Counted from the first letter of the stretch, positions 1 to 10,679 are shown. The stretch is 64,000 bases of DNA from Stackebrandtia albiflava (GCF_007994225.1 NZ_VLLL01000008.1:22699-86698); one strand, 5' to 3'. A program made the numbers and translations. Notes: generated by a model from the letters alone, not told the origin.

Positions 1-912
1 GCGTCCGACAGGTAGTCGAACACGCCGACGGAACCGGGCGTCTCCGCGGCGCTGTACTCCTGGTCGTAGACGAGGCCGAGGTTGGTGGTCAGGTACGAGT
101 ACACCCAGTCGCCCATGACGGCGTACGCGGCGGTGCCGTCGACGATCTTGTCGAGCTGCGGCTGCCAGTCGGCGGCGGCCTCGCTCACATTGGACACCTT
201 CAGGACCTCGGTGAAGGTCTCCAGGGCCGCCACCACCTCGGCGGACCGCCAGTCGACCTGGCCGGTCCACAGGCCGGAGTAGGTCTCGGCGCCGAGTTCG
301 CCCAACAGCACGGTCTCCATGAGGTGGAGCTGTGTCCACGCCGAGCCGATCGACAGGGTCGTGACGCCCATCTCCGAGAGCGTCGCGTTCTGTTCGATCA
401 GTTCGCTCCACGACTGGGGTGGACTGAGCCGCGCCTCCTCCAGAATGGACACGTTGTACCACAGCAGGTTGGCGCGGTGGATGTTGACGGGGACGGCGTA
501 CACCTTGCCGTCACGGGTGATGTTCTCCAACAGGCCGGGGTGCATGACGTCGTTCCAGCCCTCGGACTCGAAGAGCGCGCTGAGGTCCTCGATGACGCCG
601 TTGTCCACATAGTCCGCGAGCTCCTCACCGGCGTGGCCCTGGAAGGAGTCCGGCGGGTCGGAGGCCTGTAGACGGGTCGCCAGCGCGGCCCGGGCCTGGT
701 CTCCACCGCCGCCGGCGATGGCGGCGTTGACGAACTCGACGTCCGGATTGGCCTCTTTGAACAGACGCTCCAGTTCGGCCAGCCCCTCGCCCTCCCCGGG
801 GCCGGTCCACCAGGTGAACACCTCGACCTGTGGCGAGTCACCGGAACACGAGACGAGCAGGGGCGCGACGGCCGGGGCGGCGGCAAGGGCAATAAAGCTG
901 CGGCGCTTCACG
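1..912 (-). CDS. Extracellular solute-binding lipoprotein of a sugar ABC transporter (partial, apparent frameshift)
   Basis: The coding body (minus strand, from about 908 to the left edge) reads as a family 1 periplasmic sugar-binding protein: a hydrophobic leader with lipobox LLVSC, then VEVFTWWTGPGEGEGL, a Gly-rich segment before DQARAALATR, and DSFQGHAGEELADYVD. Such proteins deliver sugars to an ABC permease; the partner genes would lie left of the window. A Shine-Dalgarno GGAGG sits 6 bases before GTG at 912-910 (MKRR), but that frame hits a stop within 25 codons. The leader frame SFIALAAAPAV instead follows an in-frame TGA at 911-909. One extra base near 899-906 would explain this: a real frameshift, a sequencing error, or a rare start codon. 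The 3' end is missing. Confidence 0.75.
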
Positions 913-1071
913 TCACCCTCCAATTCAGTTAACGCAGGGGTGGGTGTGACGCTCTCGCCTTTGTGCGGGAATGTCAAGTCTTGTCCGGTACTGTTACCGT
1001 TTCGCGACCGGAATCACCTGATGTGGACACATTCGCTCGCGCCCAACGGTTCCAGCGCCACCCCTCAGGTT

Positions 1072-1178
1072 CGCCTTGGGTGGCCTGGGGCCCATCGACA
1101 TGCCTCGAATAAGCCCTAATGTCCGATTTTATCCCGCCCTACGACCACCCAAGGCGGGCCTACGACCACCCAAGGCGG
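1072..1178. repeat. Intergenic inverted-repeat element, subfamily 1 copy a
   Basis: The left arm CGCCTTGGGTGG (1072-1083) is matched by two inverted copies on the right, CCACCCAAGGCGG at 1145-1157 and 1166-1178. The centre carries TGCCTCGAATAAG and ATGTCCGATTTT. The same layout occurs at 37725-37831. It ends 10 bases beyond the stop codon of the hydrolase gene, so it would lie in that gene's 3' untranslated region. No ORF is visible in it, and nothing else was recognised between 913 and 1188. Confidence 0.85.
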
Positions 1179-1188
1179 AGGAAAGGGG

Positions 1189-2118
1189 TCACTCCTTGCA
1201 CCAGCGCAGGATCTCGGACGTGACCGTGTCGGGCGCCTCCAGTTGCGGGAAGTGCCCGACGCCGCGCAGCAGTCGCCACTCGTAGTTCGCCGTCACGTAC
1301 CGGCCGGAGCCCTGTGCGGTCCGGGGCAGGATGCAGGTGTCCCGGGAGCCGTGCAGTTGCAGCGTCGGCACCTTCAACGGTTCCTGAAGCAGCCGGACGA
1401 ACCTGCGGCCCGCCACCCGCAACGCCGTGCGCAGCGCCCAGCGGTACGCCTCCAGCGCGCAGAACGCCGCCTGTGGCAGCTGGATGGCGTCCCGGCACGC
1501 CCTGACGTAGGCGTCGAACTCCGGAGTTCCGCGCCACTGTGGACCCGCCCAGTGGCTCATGAGCGACGCCACCATCGCCGCGTCGTCCCGGGTCACGACG
1601 TGCTCGAACCGGGGAAGCTGGAACTTCAGGATGTGACGGCTGGCCGCCAACTGGCCGCGCGGGTCCACCGCCAGGGCGGCCCGCTGCCGCAGCGGGTGGG
1701 CCGAGGACAGCACCACGAGCCGCCGCACACTGCGCGGATGGAAGCCGGCGGCGGCGAAACCGAGCAGACCGCCCAGGTCGTGGCCCACCACCACCGCGTC
1801 CCGTTCACCGAGCGCCCGGATCAGCCCGATCACGTCCGAGGCCATCGTGTAGGCGTCGTAGCCGCGGGGCGGTTTGTCACTGGCGCCGTAGCCGCGCAGG
1901 TCCACCGCCGCGACCCGGTAACCGGCTCCGGCGAGCGCCGGCATCTGGCGGTGCCACGTCCACCAGAACTCGGGGAAGCCGTGCAGCAGCAGGATGAGGG
2001 GACCGGTGCCCTGCTCGGCGACGTGGAACCTGATGCCGTTGGCGTCGACGAAGCGGTGCCGCCACGGCCCGTCGATGAGCACCACGCTGTCGTCCAGGAC
2101 AGGGCGGGTATCTCGCAT
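1189..2118 (-). CDS. Alpha/beta-fold hydrolase, epoxide hydrolase-like
   Basis: 309 residues. The oxyanion-type motif HGFPEFWW lies near residue 46. The nucleophile elbow VGHDLGG puts Asp at about residue 114, which is the epoxide hydrolase/haloalkane dehalogenase nucleophile rather than the Ser of esterases. RDTCILP probably supplies the acid, and GVGHFPQ near the C-terminus the catalytic His (about 289). No signal peptide is seen, so it should be cytosolic. The substrate cannot be told from sequence; a dehalogenase or other Asp-nucleophile hydrolase is possible. It begins about 80 bases downstream of acs on the same strand, so co-transcription is possible. A structured repeat follows the stop codon. 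Confidence 0.85.
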   Translation of the reverse strand: MRDTRPVLDDSVVLIDGPWRHRFVDANGIRFHVAEQGTGPLILLLHGFPEFWWTWHRQMPALAGAGYRVAAVDLRGYGASDKPPRGYDAYTMASDVIGLIRALGERDAVVVGHDLGGLLGFAAAGFHPRSVRRLVVLSSAHPLRQRAALAVDPRGQLAASRHILKFQLPRFEHVVTRDDAAMVASLMSHWAGPQWRGTPEFDAYVRACRDAIQLPQAAFCALEAYRWALRTALRVAGRRFVRLLQEPLKVPTLQLHGSRDTCILPRTAQGSGRYVTANYEWRLLRGVGHFPQLEAPDTVTSEILRWCKE

Positions 2119-2202
2119 GTGTCCAGGCTAGATGATCCCGGGCACCGGAAAGGCGGCTCGGTGGCCGGGCGTGACGTCACACGCGGCCACCGAGCCGGGT
2201 GG

Positions 2203-4173
<1,971 letters not shown>

Positions 4174-4452
4174 TGCCATCTCCTCGTTTCCGCCTGTCGG
4201 GCACCTGCGGGCCGTCGTGGCCGGTCAAGTGGGTTGAGAAGACCGGATCCGCCGACCGTGAGACGGCGTGTCGCGCACCCCTGGCCCGGCTTACTCACGC
4301 GTGTCGCGGGTCTCTCATCGCATGACCATAGTCGCCCCCCGACCAGGTGTCCAATGCGCCCCGATGCGCGAAGAACCGGATTGTCGCGCATTCGCATGCA
4401 GCTATGCGCACGACCGCTCAGCACGCCTTCGTGGGAAGTGCCATGCCATACG

Positions 4453-4490
4453 TGCAACCCTTCATACCTAACCGGTATGGTCTGCAATCG
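4453..4490 (+). promoter_or_regulatory. Probable leaderless promoter of the Fic-like gene
   Basis: TATGGT at 4477-4482 resembles an actinobacterial -10 box and lies 7 bases before GTG at 4490, with no Shine-Dalgarno sequence. That is the usual geometry of a leaderless transcript. ATACC/GGTAT around 4464-4479 forms a short dyad overlapping the -10 box, a possible operator. The rest of the 4174-4489 gap holds the acs upstream region; no gene was seen in it. Confidence 0.45.
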
Positions 4491-5218
4491 TGGACCCGCT
4501 CGACCCCCTCATGGAACTGGCCGAAGTCGCCGACGCGCTGGAACAGTCGCGTGCCGACGTCGACCGCACCCTCTGGCACCGTGCTCTGCGCAACGGCGGC
4601 CCGGCCGTCGCCACGGAGGTGTCGCTACGTTCGGCGGTGGCATCGGCCGCGCTCGACGGAGCGGAATACGACGTCGAGAAGGTCAGATCCGGGGTCGTCA
4701 CCGACCCCGTCGTGCAGGGCGCCCTGCGGGTCGCCTCGGAACTGCCCGGCCTGGTCGACACGTGGCAGAAGGCGCCCCGCCAGGTGCTCGCGAGGCTGCA
4801 CCTGCTGGCCGCCCGCGACCTGGCCGAGCCGGAGGAACTGGGCCGTCCCGTCGTCGACGCCGACGGTTCGATCCGGCTCGCGACGCTGTGCGTCCTGGTG
4901 ACCAGCGAGACGAACCTCCCGGCCGCGCTGGTGGCGGCCGTCGTGCACGGCGAACTGCTCGCGTTGCGGCCGTTCCCCACCGCCGCGGGGGTGGTGGCGC
5001 GGGCCGCCGCACGGTTGACGTTGGCCGCACGGGGACTCGATCCCCGGCTGTTGATCGCCATGGACGTCGGCCACTTCGCGAGGTCCCCGGAATACGTCGG
5101 TTCGGCGGGTGCGTTCGCCACCGGCACGCCCGACGGTCTACGTTCGTGGTTGAAGCACTACGGCCAGGCGATGTCGGCGGGTGCCGAGGCCACCACCGCG
5201 GTCTGCAACCGGGTCTGA
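4490..5218 (+). CDS. Degenerate Fic-domain-like protein
   Basis: 242 residues. The N-terminal and central helices, including EVSLRSAVASAALDGAEYD, and the segment VVHGELLALRPFPTAAGVVARAAARL have the layout of a Fic domain, whose active site is normally HPFxxGNGRxxR. Here the His and the GNGR residues are missing, so AMP-transferase activity is doubtful. Fic proteins normally transfer AMP to a Thr or Tyr of a target protein. The protein looks cytosolic. Its place beside acs may matter but proves nothing. The assignment rests on motif layout only and could be wrong. Confidence 0.6.
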   Translation: MDPLDPLMELAEVADALEQSRADVDRTLWHRALRNGGPAVATEVSLRSAVASAALDGAEYDVEKVRSGVVTDPVVQGALRVASELPGLVDTWQKAPRQVLARLHLLAARDLAEPEELGRPVVDADGSIRLATLCVLVTSETNLPAALVAAVVHGELLALRPFPTAAGVVARAAARLTLAARGLDPRLLIAMDVGHFARSPEYVGSAGAFATGTPDGLRSWLKHYGQAMSAGAEATTAVCNRV

Positions 5219-5220
5219 CC

Positions 5221-5254
5221 GTCCGCCGCACCGCGTCGGCGGCGACGGGCGGAC
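5221..5254 (+). terminator. Hairpin after the Fic-like gene
   Basis: GTCCGCC (5221-5227) pairs with GGCGGAC (5248-5254), with further inner GC pairing, directly after the stop codon. There is no U-tract, as is usual in actinobacteria. Confidence 0.45.
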
Positions 5255-5381
5255 GCCGGCGGATCGCACGGAACGTTTCCGGTTGCACGACATTGCTATG
5301 TTCCGGGGTTGACTCTCCGGTCCGTTATCCCACGGGCCGTAGGGAGTTCACGCCCCCAGCAATCATGAAGGTTTTTCGATC

Positions 5382-5921
5382 ATGGCAGATGTGACCGGTG
5401 GCGATCTTTACAGTCTGTGGAAGATCGCGAATGTCTCGCTACCTCGGGTGGCGAGTGTGTATACGAGTACCAGCGGCACGATGAACGGTGGTCAGGACGG
5501 TATGTCCGATCTGTTTCTCCAGGGTGAGGGGCAGTACGGGCAGCCGATGTATGGGGCGGCGTATGCGTCGTTCCAGAAGACCTACAGCGAGTTTCAGCAC
5601 ATTCTGGCGCAGACGGGTCAGAACATTCTGGATACGGCCGCGGCGGTGAATCTGGCGATTCAGAACTTCGGGACGGCCGATGGTGAGACCGGTACGACGT
5701 TGGACGATCTGAACGCGATCTTGGAGGGCGAGCAGATCGGCGGGACGCAGTATCACGATCCGAACGATCCGACGATGAATCCGCCGGAGGATCCGCCCGG
5801 TGAGGTGACCGAGCCGGAGGGTTACACCTCTCCCGGTGATGAGCCGGCGGAGGACCCCGGCGCCGAGGAGCAGGAGATCCAGGACACCATCGACGACCTC
5901 AACGAGATGGCGGAGGACTAG
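5382..5921 (+). CDS. Helical protein with acidic Pro/Glu-rich tail, possible type VII-type substrate
   Basis: 179 residues with no signal peptide. Residues 1-120 look helical and rich in Ala, Gln and Tyr. The last 60 are very acidic and Pro-rich (PPEDPPGEVTEPEG, then DDLNEMAED). No WxG motif is visible, so a WXG100 assignment is not supported directly; the idea of an ESX-type export substrate comes from size, composition and the YbaB-like gene nearby. It ends 3 bases before the next gene, so the two form an operon. The part around 5440-5720 uses more T- and A-ending codons than its neighbours, hinting at a different history. Function unknown. Confidence 0.75.
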   Translation: MADVTGGDLYSLWKIANVSLPRVASVYTSTSGTMNGGQDGMSDLFLQGEGQYGQPMYGAAYASFQKTYSEFQHILAQTGQNILDTAAAVNLAIQNFGTADGETGTTLDDLNAILEGEQIGGTQYHDPNDPTMNPPEDPPGEVTEPEGYTSPGDEPAEDPGAEEQEIQDTIDDLNEMAED

Positions 5922-5924
5922 GCC

Positions 5925-6905
5925 GTGTCGTACTACAGCAAGAGCGAACTACGCGCCAAAGGCGAAGAAATCGTCGACGAAGCCGTCGCCGCGACGATCC
6001 GGGAGGCCGACTCCTGCGCGGACGCCCAGGACGGACTCCACCGGGACGAACACGGCACCGACGCCCACGGTTCCCACGAGTACTCCCACGAGGAGGTCGA
6101 GGGCTGGGTCAGGGAACAGCTCGCCTGGATTCCCGATCACTTCGAGCGCGAGGCCGACCCCGAGCCCGACAACTTCGAGGGCATCAGCGACGCGGTCAAC
6201 ACGACGATGAGCAAACTGGGCGGTGGCGACAGCGCCAGTGCCGACCCGAACATCGCGTTCAGCGCGAAGGCGCAGGCGGAGATCGAGGAGTGGGACGGTG
6301 TGTTCTCGGAGAACTTCCAGAACGGTTTCACCATCCCGTTCCCCACGATCGTCCAGAACCAGGCGGCGGTCGCGAAGATGCTCAACGACTCCCTGGGCGC
6401 GATCGTCAACGTGTACCGGGGTAAGCGTCGTGACTACAGTGAGCTGGCCGATCAGACGATCGCGGCGTTGAAGAACTGCGGTGCCCGCGACGGCGGCGAC
6501 GAGAAGATGGGCCTCACCATCCTCGGTGCCGTGGCCGGTATCGCCGCCGCCGCACTGGCGATCCCCTCCGGCGGCACGTCCCTGTACGTGGGCGGCATCG
6601 TCTTGGCGACCATCGCGGGCAGTGCCGCGATCGGCGGTGAGACGGTGCCCAAGGAGAAGAACCTGGCGTTGGGCGCGCCGACGGTCATGGAGGTCATCTC
6701 CAACATGATCAGCCGGCAGAGCGACATCTACACGGCCGTCTACGACCAGGAGGAGAAGATCGCCGGAGTCCTCGACGGCAACTACGAACTCCTCACCTCG
6801 GTACGCCAACTCGGCGCCGCCAAGCGAATCGCGACACCGCTGACGCCGTTGCGGCCCAGCATCGCCGACGCGGAGGACCCCTCCTCCGGCCTCACACCGG
6901 AATAG
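5925..6905 (+). CDS. Membrane protein paired with the preceding acidic protein
   Basis: 326 residues. The first 100 are charged and Asp/Glu/His-rich. A long helical region follows (about 110-190). Two hydrophobic stretches, TILGAVAGIAAAALAIP and YVGGIVLATIAGSAAIGG, lie at about 204-245 and suggest a membrane hairpin, with a helical C-terminus after them. This layout recalls actinobacterial proteins with WXG-like and membrane segments exported by, or associated with, type VII systems, but no diagnostic motif is seen. It starts 3 bases after the upstream stop, which indicates translational coupling. Function unknown. Confidence 0.75.
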   Translation: MSYYSKSELRAKGEEIVDEAVAATIREADSCADAQDGLHRDEHGTDAHGSHEYSHEEVEGWVREQLAWIPDHFEREADPEPDNFEGISDAVNTTMSKLGGGDSASADPNIAFSAKAQAEIEEWDGVFSENFQNGFTIPFPTIVQNQAAVAKMLNDSLGAIVNVYRGKRRDYSELADQTIAALKNCGARDGGDEKMGLTILGAVAGIAAAALAIPSGGTSLYVGGIVLATIAGSAAIGGETVPKEKNLALGAPTVMEVISNMISRQSDIYTAVYDQEEKIAGVLDGNYELLTSVRQLGAAKRIATPLTPLRPSIADAEDPSSGLTPE

Positions 6906-6913
6906 GACGTCCG

Positions 6914-6937
6914 GGTGGAGGGCGCGAGCCCTCCACC
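6914..6937. terminator. Strong bidirectional hairpin between convergent genes
   Basis: GGTGGAGGGC (6914-6923) and GCCCTCCACC (6928-6937) form a perfect 10-bp stem closed by the tetraloop GCGA. It lies 9 bases after a stop codon in a convergent gap, so a terminator role is likely. Nothing else is recognised up to 7123. Confidence 0.75.
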
Positions 6938-7123
6938 GTGTCCTCGCAGGGGACGCCGGCGTGAGACGCCCGCCGGCTCGGGGCCCATGTCCTCGCAGGC
7001 CCTTTCGACGTGCCGGTGTGGCACTCCGGTCTCGGATGCGGGTGAGTGGATGGCGACGACGCGGCGAGGCACCGCCTGGGCAGCCCGAGCGCCACCACCC
7101 ACTCCACCGCGTCAATGGACGGT

Positions 7124-7684
7124 CTAGTACTCCATCTCCAGGACGGGGAACTGCGCGCGGACCTCCGGCGGCAGGTTGAGGCCGAAGTGCCGGTCCTTCA
7201 ACACCGTCGTCTTCATCTTCGAGTCACGCTGCAATGCCGCGAAGGCGCCCACGGTCTCCCGGACGAAGGCCGGTTCGTCGAGCTGACGGAGCGTGCCCGG
7301 GGCGATCCGGACCTTCCAGTACGCGAGGCCCTTCGAGCGGAGCTGTATCAGCCCGGACCGGGACGAGCCCTGCGCGACCAGGTTCGCGATGTCCTCGTCG
7401 TAGCGGCGGTACCTGGCGTCCCAGTGCTGCTCCTCCACCTCCGACACCGGGACGCCGCGTGTGTCGGCCTTGGCCTGTTTCCAGCCGCGCCGGTAACCGA
7501 CCCAGGCCAGTGTCGCCAGTTTCGCGAGCTGGTCCGACAGCCGGTCCTCGTCGTAGCGCTCGTAGGTGTTGGGCCGGAACGCCAGGGTGAGCTGTTCGCC
7601 CGCGACCAGATGCGCCTTGATCTGGTTGTCGGGGGAGGTGACGGTCACCTTCAGGGAGTTGAGGCGTTCTTGAAAGTCAGGCAC
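7124..7684 (-). CDS. YbaB/EbfC-like small protein
   Basis: 186 residues. The N-terminus (LKVTVTSPDNQIKAHLVAGE, then LTLAFRPNTYE) resembles the beta-strand part of YbaB/EbfC-type proteins, and residues 50-130 look helical and charged. Such proteins often sit beside ESX/WXG-type genes in actinobacteria, but their role there is not settled. The GTG start at 7684 has AGGAAG about 11 bases upstream. It lies 25 bases downstream of a lipoprotein gene in the same direction and faces the 5382-6905 pair. No signal peptide or membrane segment is visible. Confidence 0.6.
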   Translation of the reverse strand: MPDFQERLNSLKVTVTSPDNQIKAHLVAGEQLTLAFRPNTYERYDEDRLSDQLAKLATLAWVGYRRGWKQAKADTRGVPVSEVEEQHWDARYRRYDEDIANLVAQGSSRSGLIQLRSKGLAYWKVRIAPGTLRQLDEPAFVRETVGAFAALQRDSKMKTTVLKDRHFGLNLPPEVRAQFPVLEMEY

Positions 7685-7709
7685 GGATGTAGCACTTCCT
7701 AGCAGTCGG

Positions 7710-8492
7710 TCACAGGGTCACCGACGGGTCGATGTAAACCTCGGTGTTGCCCGGTTCCCAGTCGGGGCTCGCCGAGGACACCTCGATCTGGCCTTCGCCG
7801 GTACCGGACGGGTATGCGAACAGTCGCGAGTCGTTCGGGGCGGAACCGCCCACGACGGCGCCACCGGCGTCCCGGTACACCGCGTACGTCGCGACCGACG
7901 TCAACTCCTCGGCGTAGGGCGAGTCGACTCGGAAATCGATCTCCCACGTGTCCCCGTCCCCGGCGACGGTCACCTCGGACACCTCGACCGCCTGGGCGCG
8001 GGCGTCGCCGGCGGGAAGCCACCGGGAGCCGTCGACGGTGACCTCCAGCGACGCGACGTCGTCGCCGTCGATGTACGTCGTGTTGGTGACGGCCTGCCGT
8101 TCGCCGGGCATCACCAGGTTGACGGTGGAGGCGATCCGGTCGTTGCCGGTGACCTCGTCGGTCACCGGTTCACCGGCCGAGTCGAGCAGCCGGATGTCGA
8201 GGTTCGTACCGATCGCGACGTCGGCACTGGTGTTCTCCACGATCACCGCGTACGTCACCATGACGTCGCCCGCGGAGTCCTCGGTGAGGCTGTGCCCGGT
8301 CTCGGCGACCTCGACGACACCGCCGTCGCCGGACTCGTCGGCGGGAGCGGGCGGCGCCGACTCCACCGGCTGCCCGGTGTCGGGGTCGTCCTCGGGGTTC
8401 GACGTGCATCCGGCGACCGCCACCGCCGTCACCACGCCCGCCAGCAGCAGGCGGTGACTGCGGCGGAGGGTTCGCCTGGTCAACCGGGTCAC
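7710..8492 (-). CDS. Secreted lipoprotein with Ig-like fold
   Basis: 260 residues from GTG at 8492, chosen because GAGGGAG lies just upstream; longer in-frame starts would bury the signal peptide. The N-terminus MTRLTRRTLRRSHRLLLAGV leads into the lipobox VAVAGC, predicting a lipid-anchored exported protein. The Asp/Pro-rich linker is followed by beta-rich sequence (VMVTYAVIVENTSADVAIG, then a repeat-like second half with WEIDFRVDSPYAEE), consistent with one or two FxLYD-like domains. Such domains usually bind or scaffold at the cell surface. Likely co-transcribed with the YbaB-like gene downstream. Exact function unknown. Confidence 0.75.
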   Translation of the reverse strand: MTRLTRRTLRRSHRLLLAGVVTAVAVAGCTSNPEDDPDTGQPVESAPPAPADESGDGGVVEVAETGHSLTEDSAGDVMVTYAVIVENTSADVAIGTNLDIRLLDSAGEPVTDEVTGNDRIASTVNLVMPGERQAVTNTTYIDGDDVASLEVTVDGSRWLPAGDARAQAVEVSEVTVAGDGDTWEIDFRVDSPYAEELTSVATYAVYRDAGGAVVGGSAPNDSRLFAYPSGTGEGQIEVSSASPDWEPGNTEVYIDPSVTL

Positions 8493-8572
8493 GGTGCTCC
8501 CTCGATCGGGGGACGGGGTCCGGACCATACTAGGGCAACCCGGCCACCCCGGACCACGTCCGGAGCCGGCGG

Positions 8573-8821
8573 TCAGTCGTCGTCGCCGGCCAGCTCGGCC
8601 CGCAGCCGCGCCTTCTGTTCCCGGCGGCGGCGCACCACCGAGTCCACGTCGGTGGCCATCTCGGTGCGCCACCGGCGCATCAGCACCAGCGACAGCAGGA
8701 ACGACGCCAACAACGCGATCATGGCGATGACGAGCAGGTGGAGCCCGGTCGGCAGCAACGCCACCGCGATCACCACGAACAGTCCGAGCCTGCCGAGCAG
8801 GTACTTCATGAAGGGACTCAC
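8573..8821 (-). CDS. DUF4229-type small membrane protein
   Basis: 82 residues with two hydrophobic helices (RLGLFVVIAVALLPTGLHLL and VIAMIALLASFLLSLVLM), then a basic, Arg-rich cytosolic tail ending in acidic residues. That is the layout of the DUF4229 family, which commonly lies near futalosine-pathway menaquinone genes in actinobacteria. The GTG start overlaps the upstream stop codon by 4 bases, so it is translationally coupled to the preceding gene in the mqnE operon. Molecular role unknown; a part in the respiratory membrane is only suggested by context. Confidence 0.75.
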   Translation of the reverse strand: MSPFMKYLLGRLGLFVVIAVALLPTGLHLLVIAMIALLASFLLSLVLMRRWRTEMATDVDSVVRRRREQKARLRAELAGDDD

Positions 8822-9255
8822 GACACCTCCTCACCGGTGATCAGGCGCATCCCGGTGAACCACAGCACCCCGTAGAGCAGGGCGGCGACACTGACCGCGA
8901 GAGCGCCGTTGTACAGCGGCAGCCAGAAGTCCGGCAGCAGGCTCAGGACTCCGAAACCGGCGAGCAGTCCGAGGACCACGCCGCCCGCGGCCACCGCCCA
9001 ACGCGCCCGGTGGTCACGCCAGGCGCGGAAGTCGTCGAGGTAGACCAGTACCGCGAGCAGTCCGGCGATCCAGCCGGAGATCCGGCCGAACGAGGAACCG
9101 AGCAGCCAGAACACGCCGTCGATGAGCGACAGCATCAGAATCCCGAGCGCCAACGCCAGGATGACGAACATCAACATCTCGACCAGCGACACCAGCCGGC
9201 CCTCTTCGTCCTTGCGGGGGAACCGGTCGCTCGCCTGGGAGTCCTTCGCGGTCAC
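8818..9255 (-). CDS. Four-helix membrane protein in the mqnE operon
   Basis: 145 residues. After a charged N-terminal 22 residues there are about four to five hydrophobic helices, for example LMFVILALALGILMLSLIDG and WAVAAGGVVLGLLAGFGVL. No family is recognised. It begins 4 bases after mqnE and overlaps the next gene by 4 bases, so the three are one operon. Context suggests a membrane function linked to menaquinone or respiration, but this is inference. Confidence 0.75.
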   Translation of the reverse strand: MTAKDSQASDRFPRKDEEGRLVSLVEMLMFVILALALGILMLSLIDGVFWLLGSSFGRISGWIAGLLAVLVYLDDFRAWRDHRARWAVAAGGVVLGLLAGFGVLSLLPDFWLPLYNGALAVSVAALLYGVLWFTGMRLITGEEVS

Positions 9256-9259
9256 GACA

Positions 9260-10432
9260 TCACGCCCAGACCCGTTGCGGTTCGGACCTGCGGCGCGCCA
9301 ACGGAACCGGCGGGTCGTACTCCCGGATGACGCGGTACCGGGTGTCGCGTTCCACGGGTGTGAACCCGGCGTCGCGGATCAGTTCCAGCAGGTCCTCCCG
9401 GTGCATGGTCGCGGGCGTCCCGTAGGAGTCGGCGTCGTGGGTGATCTTGTACTCCACGACCGAACCGTCGAGGTCGTCGGCGCCGAAGTTCAGCGACAAC
9501 TGCGCCACGTCGAGGCCGTGCATCACCCAGAAGCACTTGACGTGGTCGAAGTTGTCGAGCAGCAGCCGCGACACCGCGAAGGTGCGCAGCGACTCCGTGG
9601 GCGACGCCATCGTGGTCCGCTCCTGGATCCGGTTGCGGACCTTGCCGTCCCGCGAGTCGTGGAAGTCGTGCTGGTACCGCAGCGGGATGAACACCGCGAA
9701 ACCGCCGGTCTGGTCCTGCAGTTCCCGCAGCCGCAGCACGTGGTCCACCCGGTGCCGCGGTTCCTCGATGTGGCCGTACAGCATGGTGGCGGGAGTCTTC
9801 AGTCCCTTGTGGTGCGCCAGCCGGTGGATCCGCGACCAGTCCTCCCAATGGCAGTCGTGGTCGACGATGTGCTGCCGGACCTCCCAGTCGAAGATCTCGG
9901 CACCGCCCCCGGTGAGCGACGCCAGGCCCGCGTCGATCAGCTCGTCGAGGATCTCGTCGGCCGACAGACCGGAGATCTTCTCGAACCACTGCACCTCGGT
10001 GGCCGTGAACGCCTTCAGGCTCACCTCCGGCAGCGCCGCCTTCAGTTCCCGCAGCACGCGCGGGTAGTAACGCCACGGCAGGGTCGGGTGCAGGCCGTTC
10101 ACGATGTGGAGCTCGGTGAGCCCCTCGCCCTCCATGCCCCGCGCCAGCTCGACCGCCTGCTCCACGCGCATCGTGTACGCGTCCTTCTCGCCCGGCTTGC
10201 GTTGGAACGAGCAGTACGCGCACGAGGCGGAGCACACGTTCGTCAGGTTCAGGTGCCGGTTCACGTTGAACACCACGCGATCCCCGTTCTTGGCGGTGCG
10301 CACCGAGTGCGCCATCCGGCCAAGCCAGGCGAGGTCGTCGCACTCGTACAGCGCGACCCCGTCCTCGCGGGTCAGCCGGACACCGGCGGCGACCTTCGCC
10401 TCGATGTCCCGCTTGAACCCCTCACTCGTCAT
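9260..10432 (-). CDS. mqnE: Aminofutalosine synthase (radical SAM)
   Basis: 390 residues. The radical-SAM motif CSASCAYC (CxxxCxxC, Cys about 67, 71, 74) is preceded by FNVNRHLNLTNV, and HPTLPWRYYP, SLTGGGAEIFDWEVRQ and KTPATMLYGHIEEP are characteristic of MqnE rather than MqnC. The enzyme joins a chorismate-derived enolpyruvyl benzoate to SAM to make aminofutalosine, an early step of the futalosine route to menaquinone, the main actinobacterial quinone. ATG at 10432 follows GAGG by 8 bases; GTG codons three residues upstream are less well placed. It heads an operon with two small membrane proteins. Confidence 0.93.
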   Translation of the reverse strand: MTSEGFKRDIEAKVAAGVRLTREDGVALYECDDLAWLGRMAHSVRTAKNGDRVVFNVNRHLNLTNVCSASCAYCSFQRKPGEKDAYTMRVEQAVELARGMEGEGLTELHIVNGLHPTLPWRYYPRVLRELKAALPEVSLKAFTATEVQWFEKISGLSADEILDELIDAGLASLTGGGAEIFDWEVRQHIVDHDCHWEDWSRIHRLAHHKGLKTPATMLYGHIEEPRHRVDHVLRLRELQDQTGGFAVFIPLRYQHDFHDSRDGKVRNRIQERTTMASPTESLRTFAVSRLLLDNFDHVKCFWVMHGLDVAQLSLNFGADDLDGSVVEYKITHDADSYGTPATMHREDLLELIRDAGFTPVERDTRYRVIREYDPPVPLARRRSEPQRVWA

Positions 10433-10679
10433 CACACGCACCTCGCGTCGGTGTTCGGGCAGTCGAGGCCGAGCCTACCGGCGTGACCGGAACCGCATCC
10501 CGATGCCACCTGCCACCGGCCCGTCCGGCTGCCCGGTGAGGCAGACTTCCCCGGCACGCATCCGATATGTGTGCATTGCGCTGTCAGTATCGTGTCGCCT
10601 CTGGTGCACGAAGGCACTCACGCCCTATTGTGTCTATCGGTAGTCGTCGATCACCCCACCCGGTCACCCAAGGCAGGAC

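Noticed and set aside
5382..5921. WXG100 assignment for the acidic helical protein
   Set aside because: No WxG turn and no YxxxD/E export signal at the C-terminus; kept only as a possible substrate.
10433..10679. Possible c-di-AMP riboswitch before the NlpC/P60 gene
   Set aside because: Such switches are common there in actinobacteria, but none of the conserved blocks could be found in the sequence.
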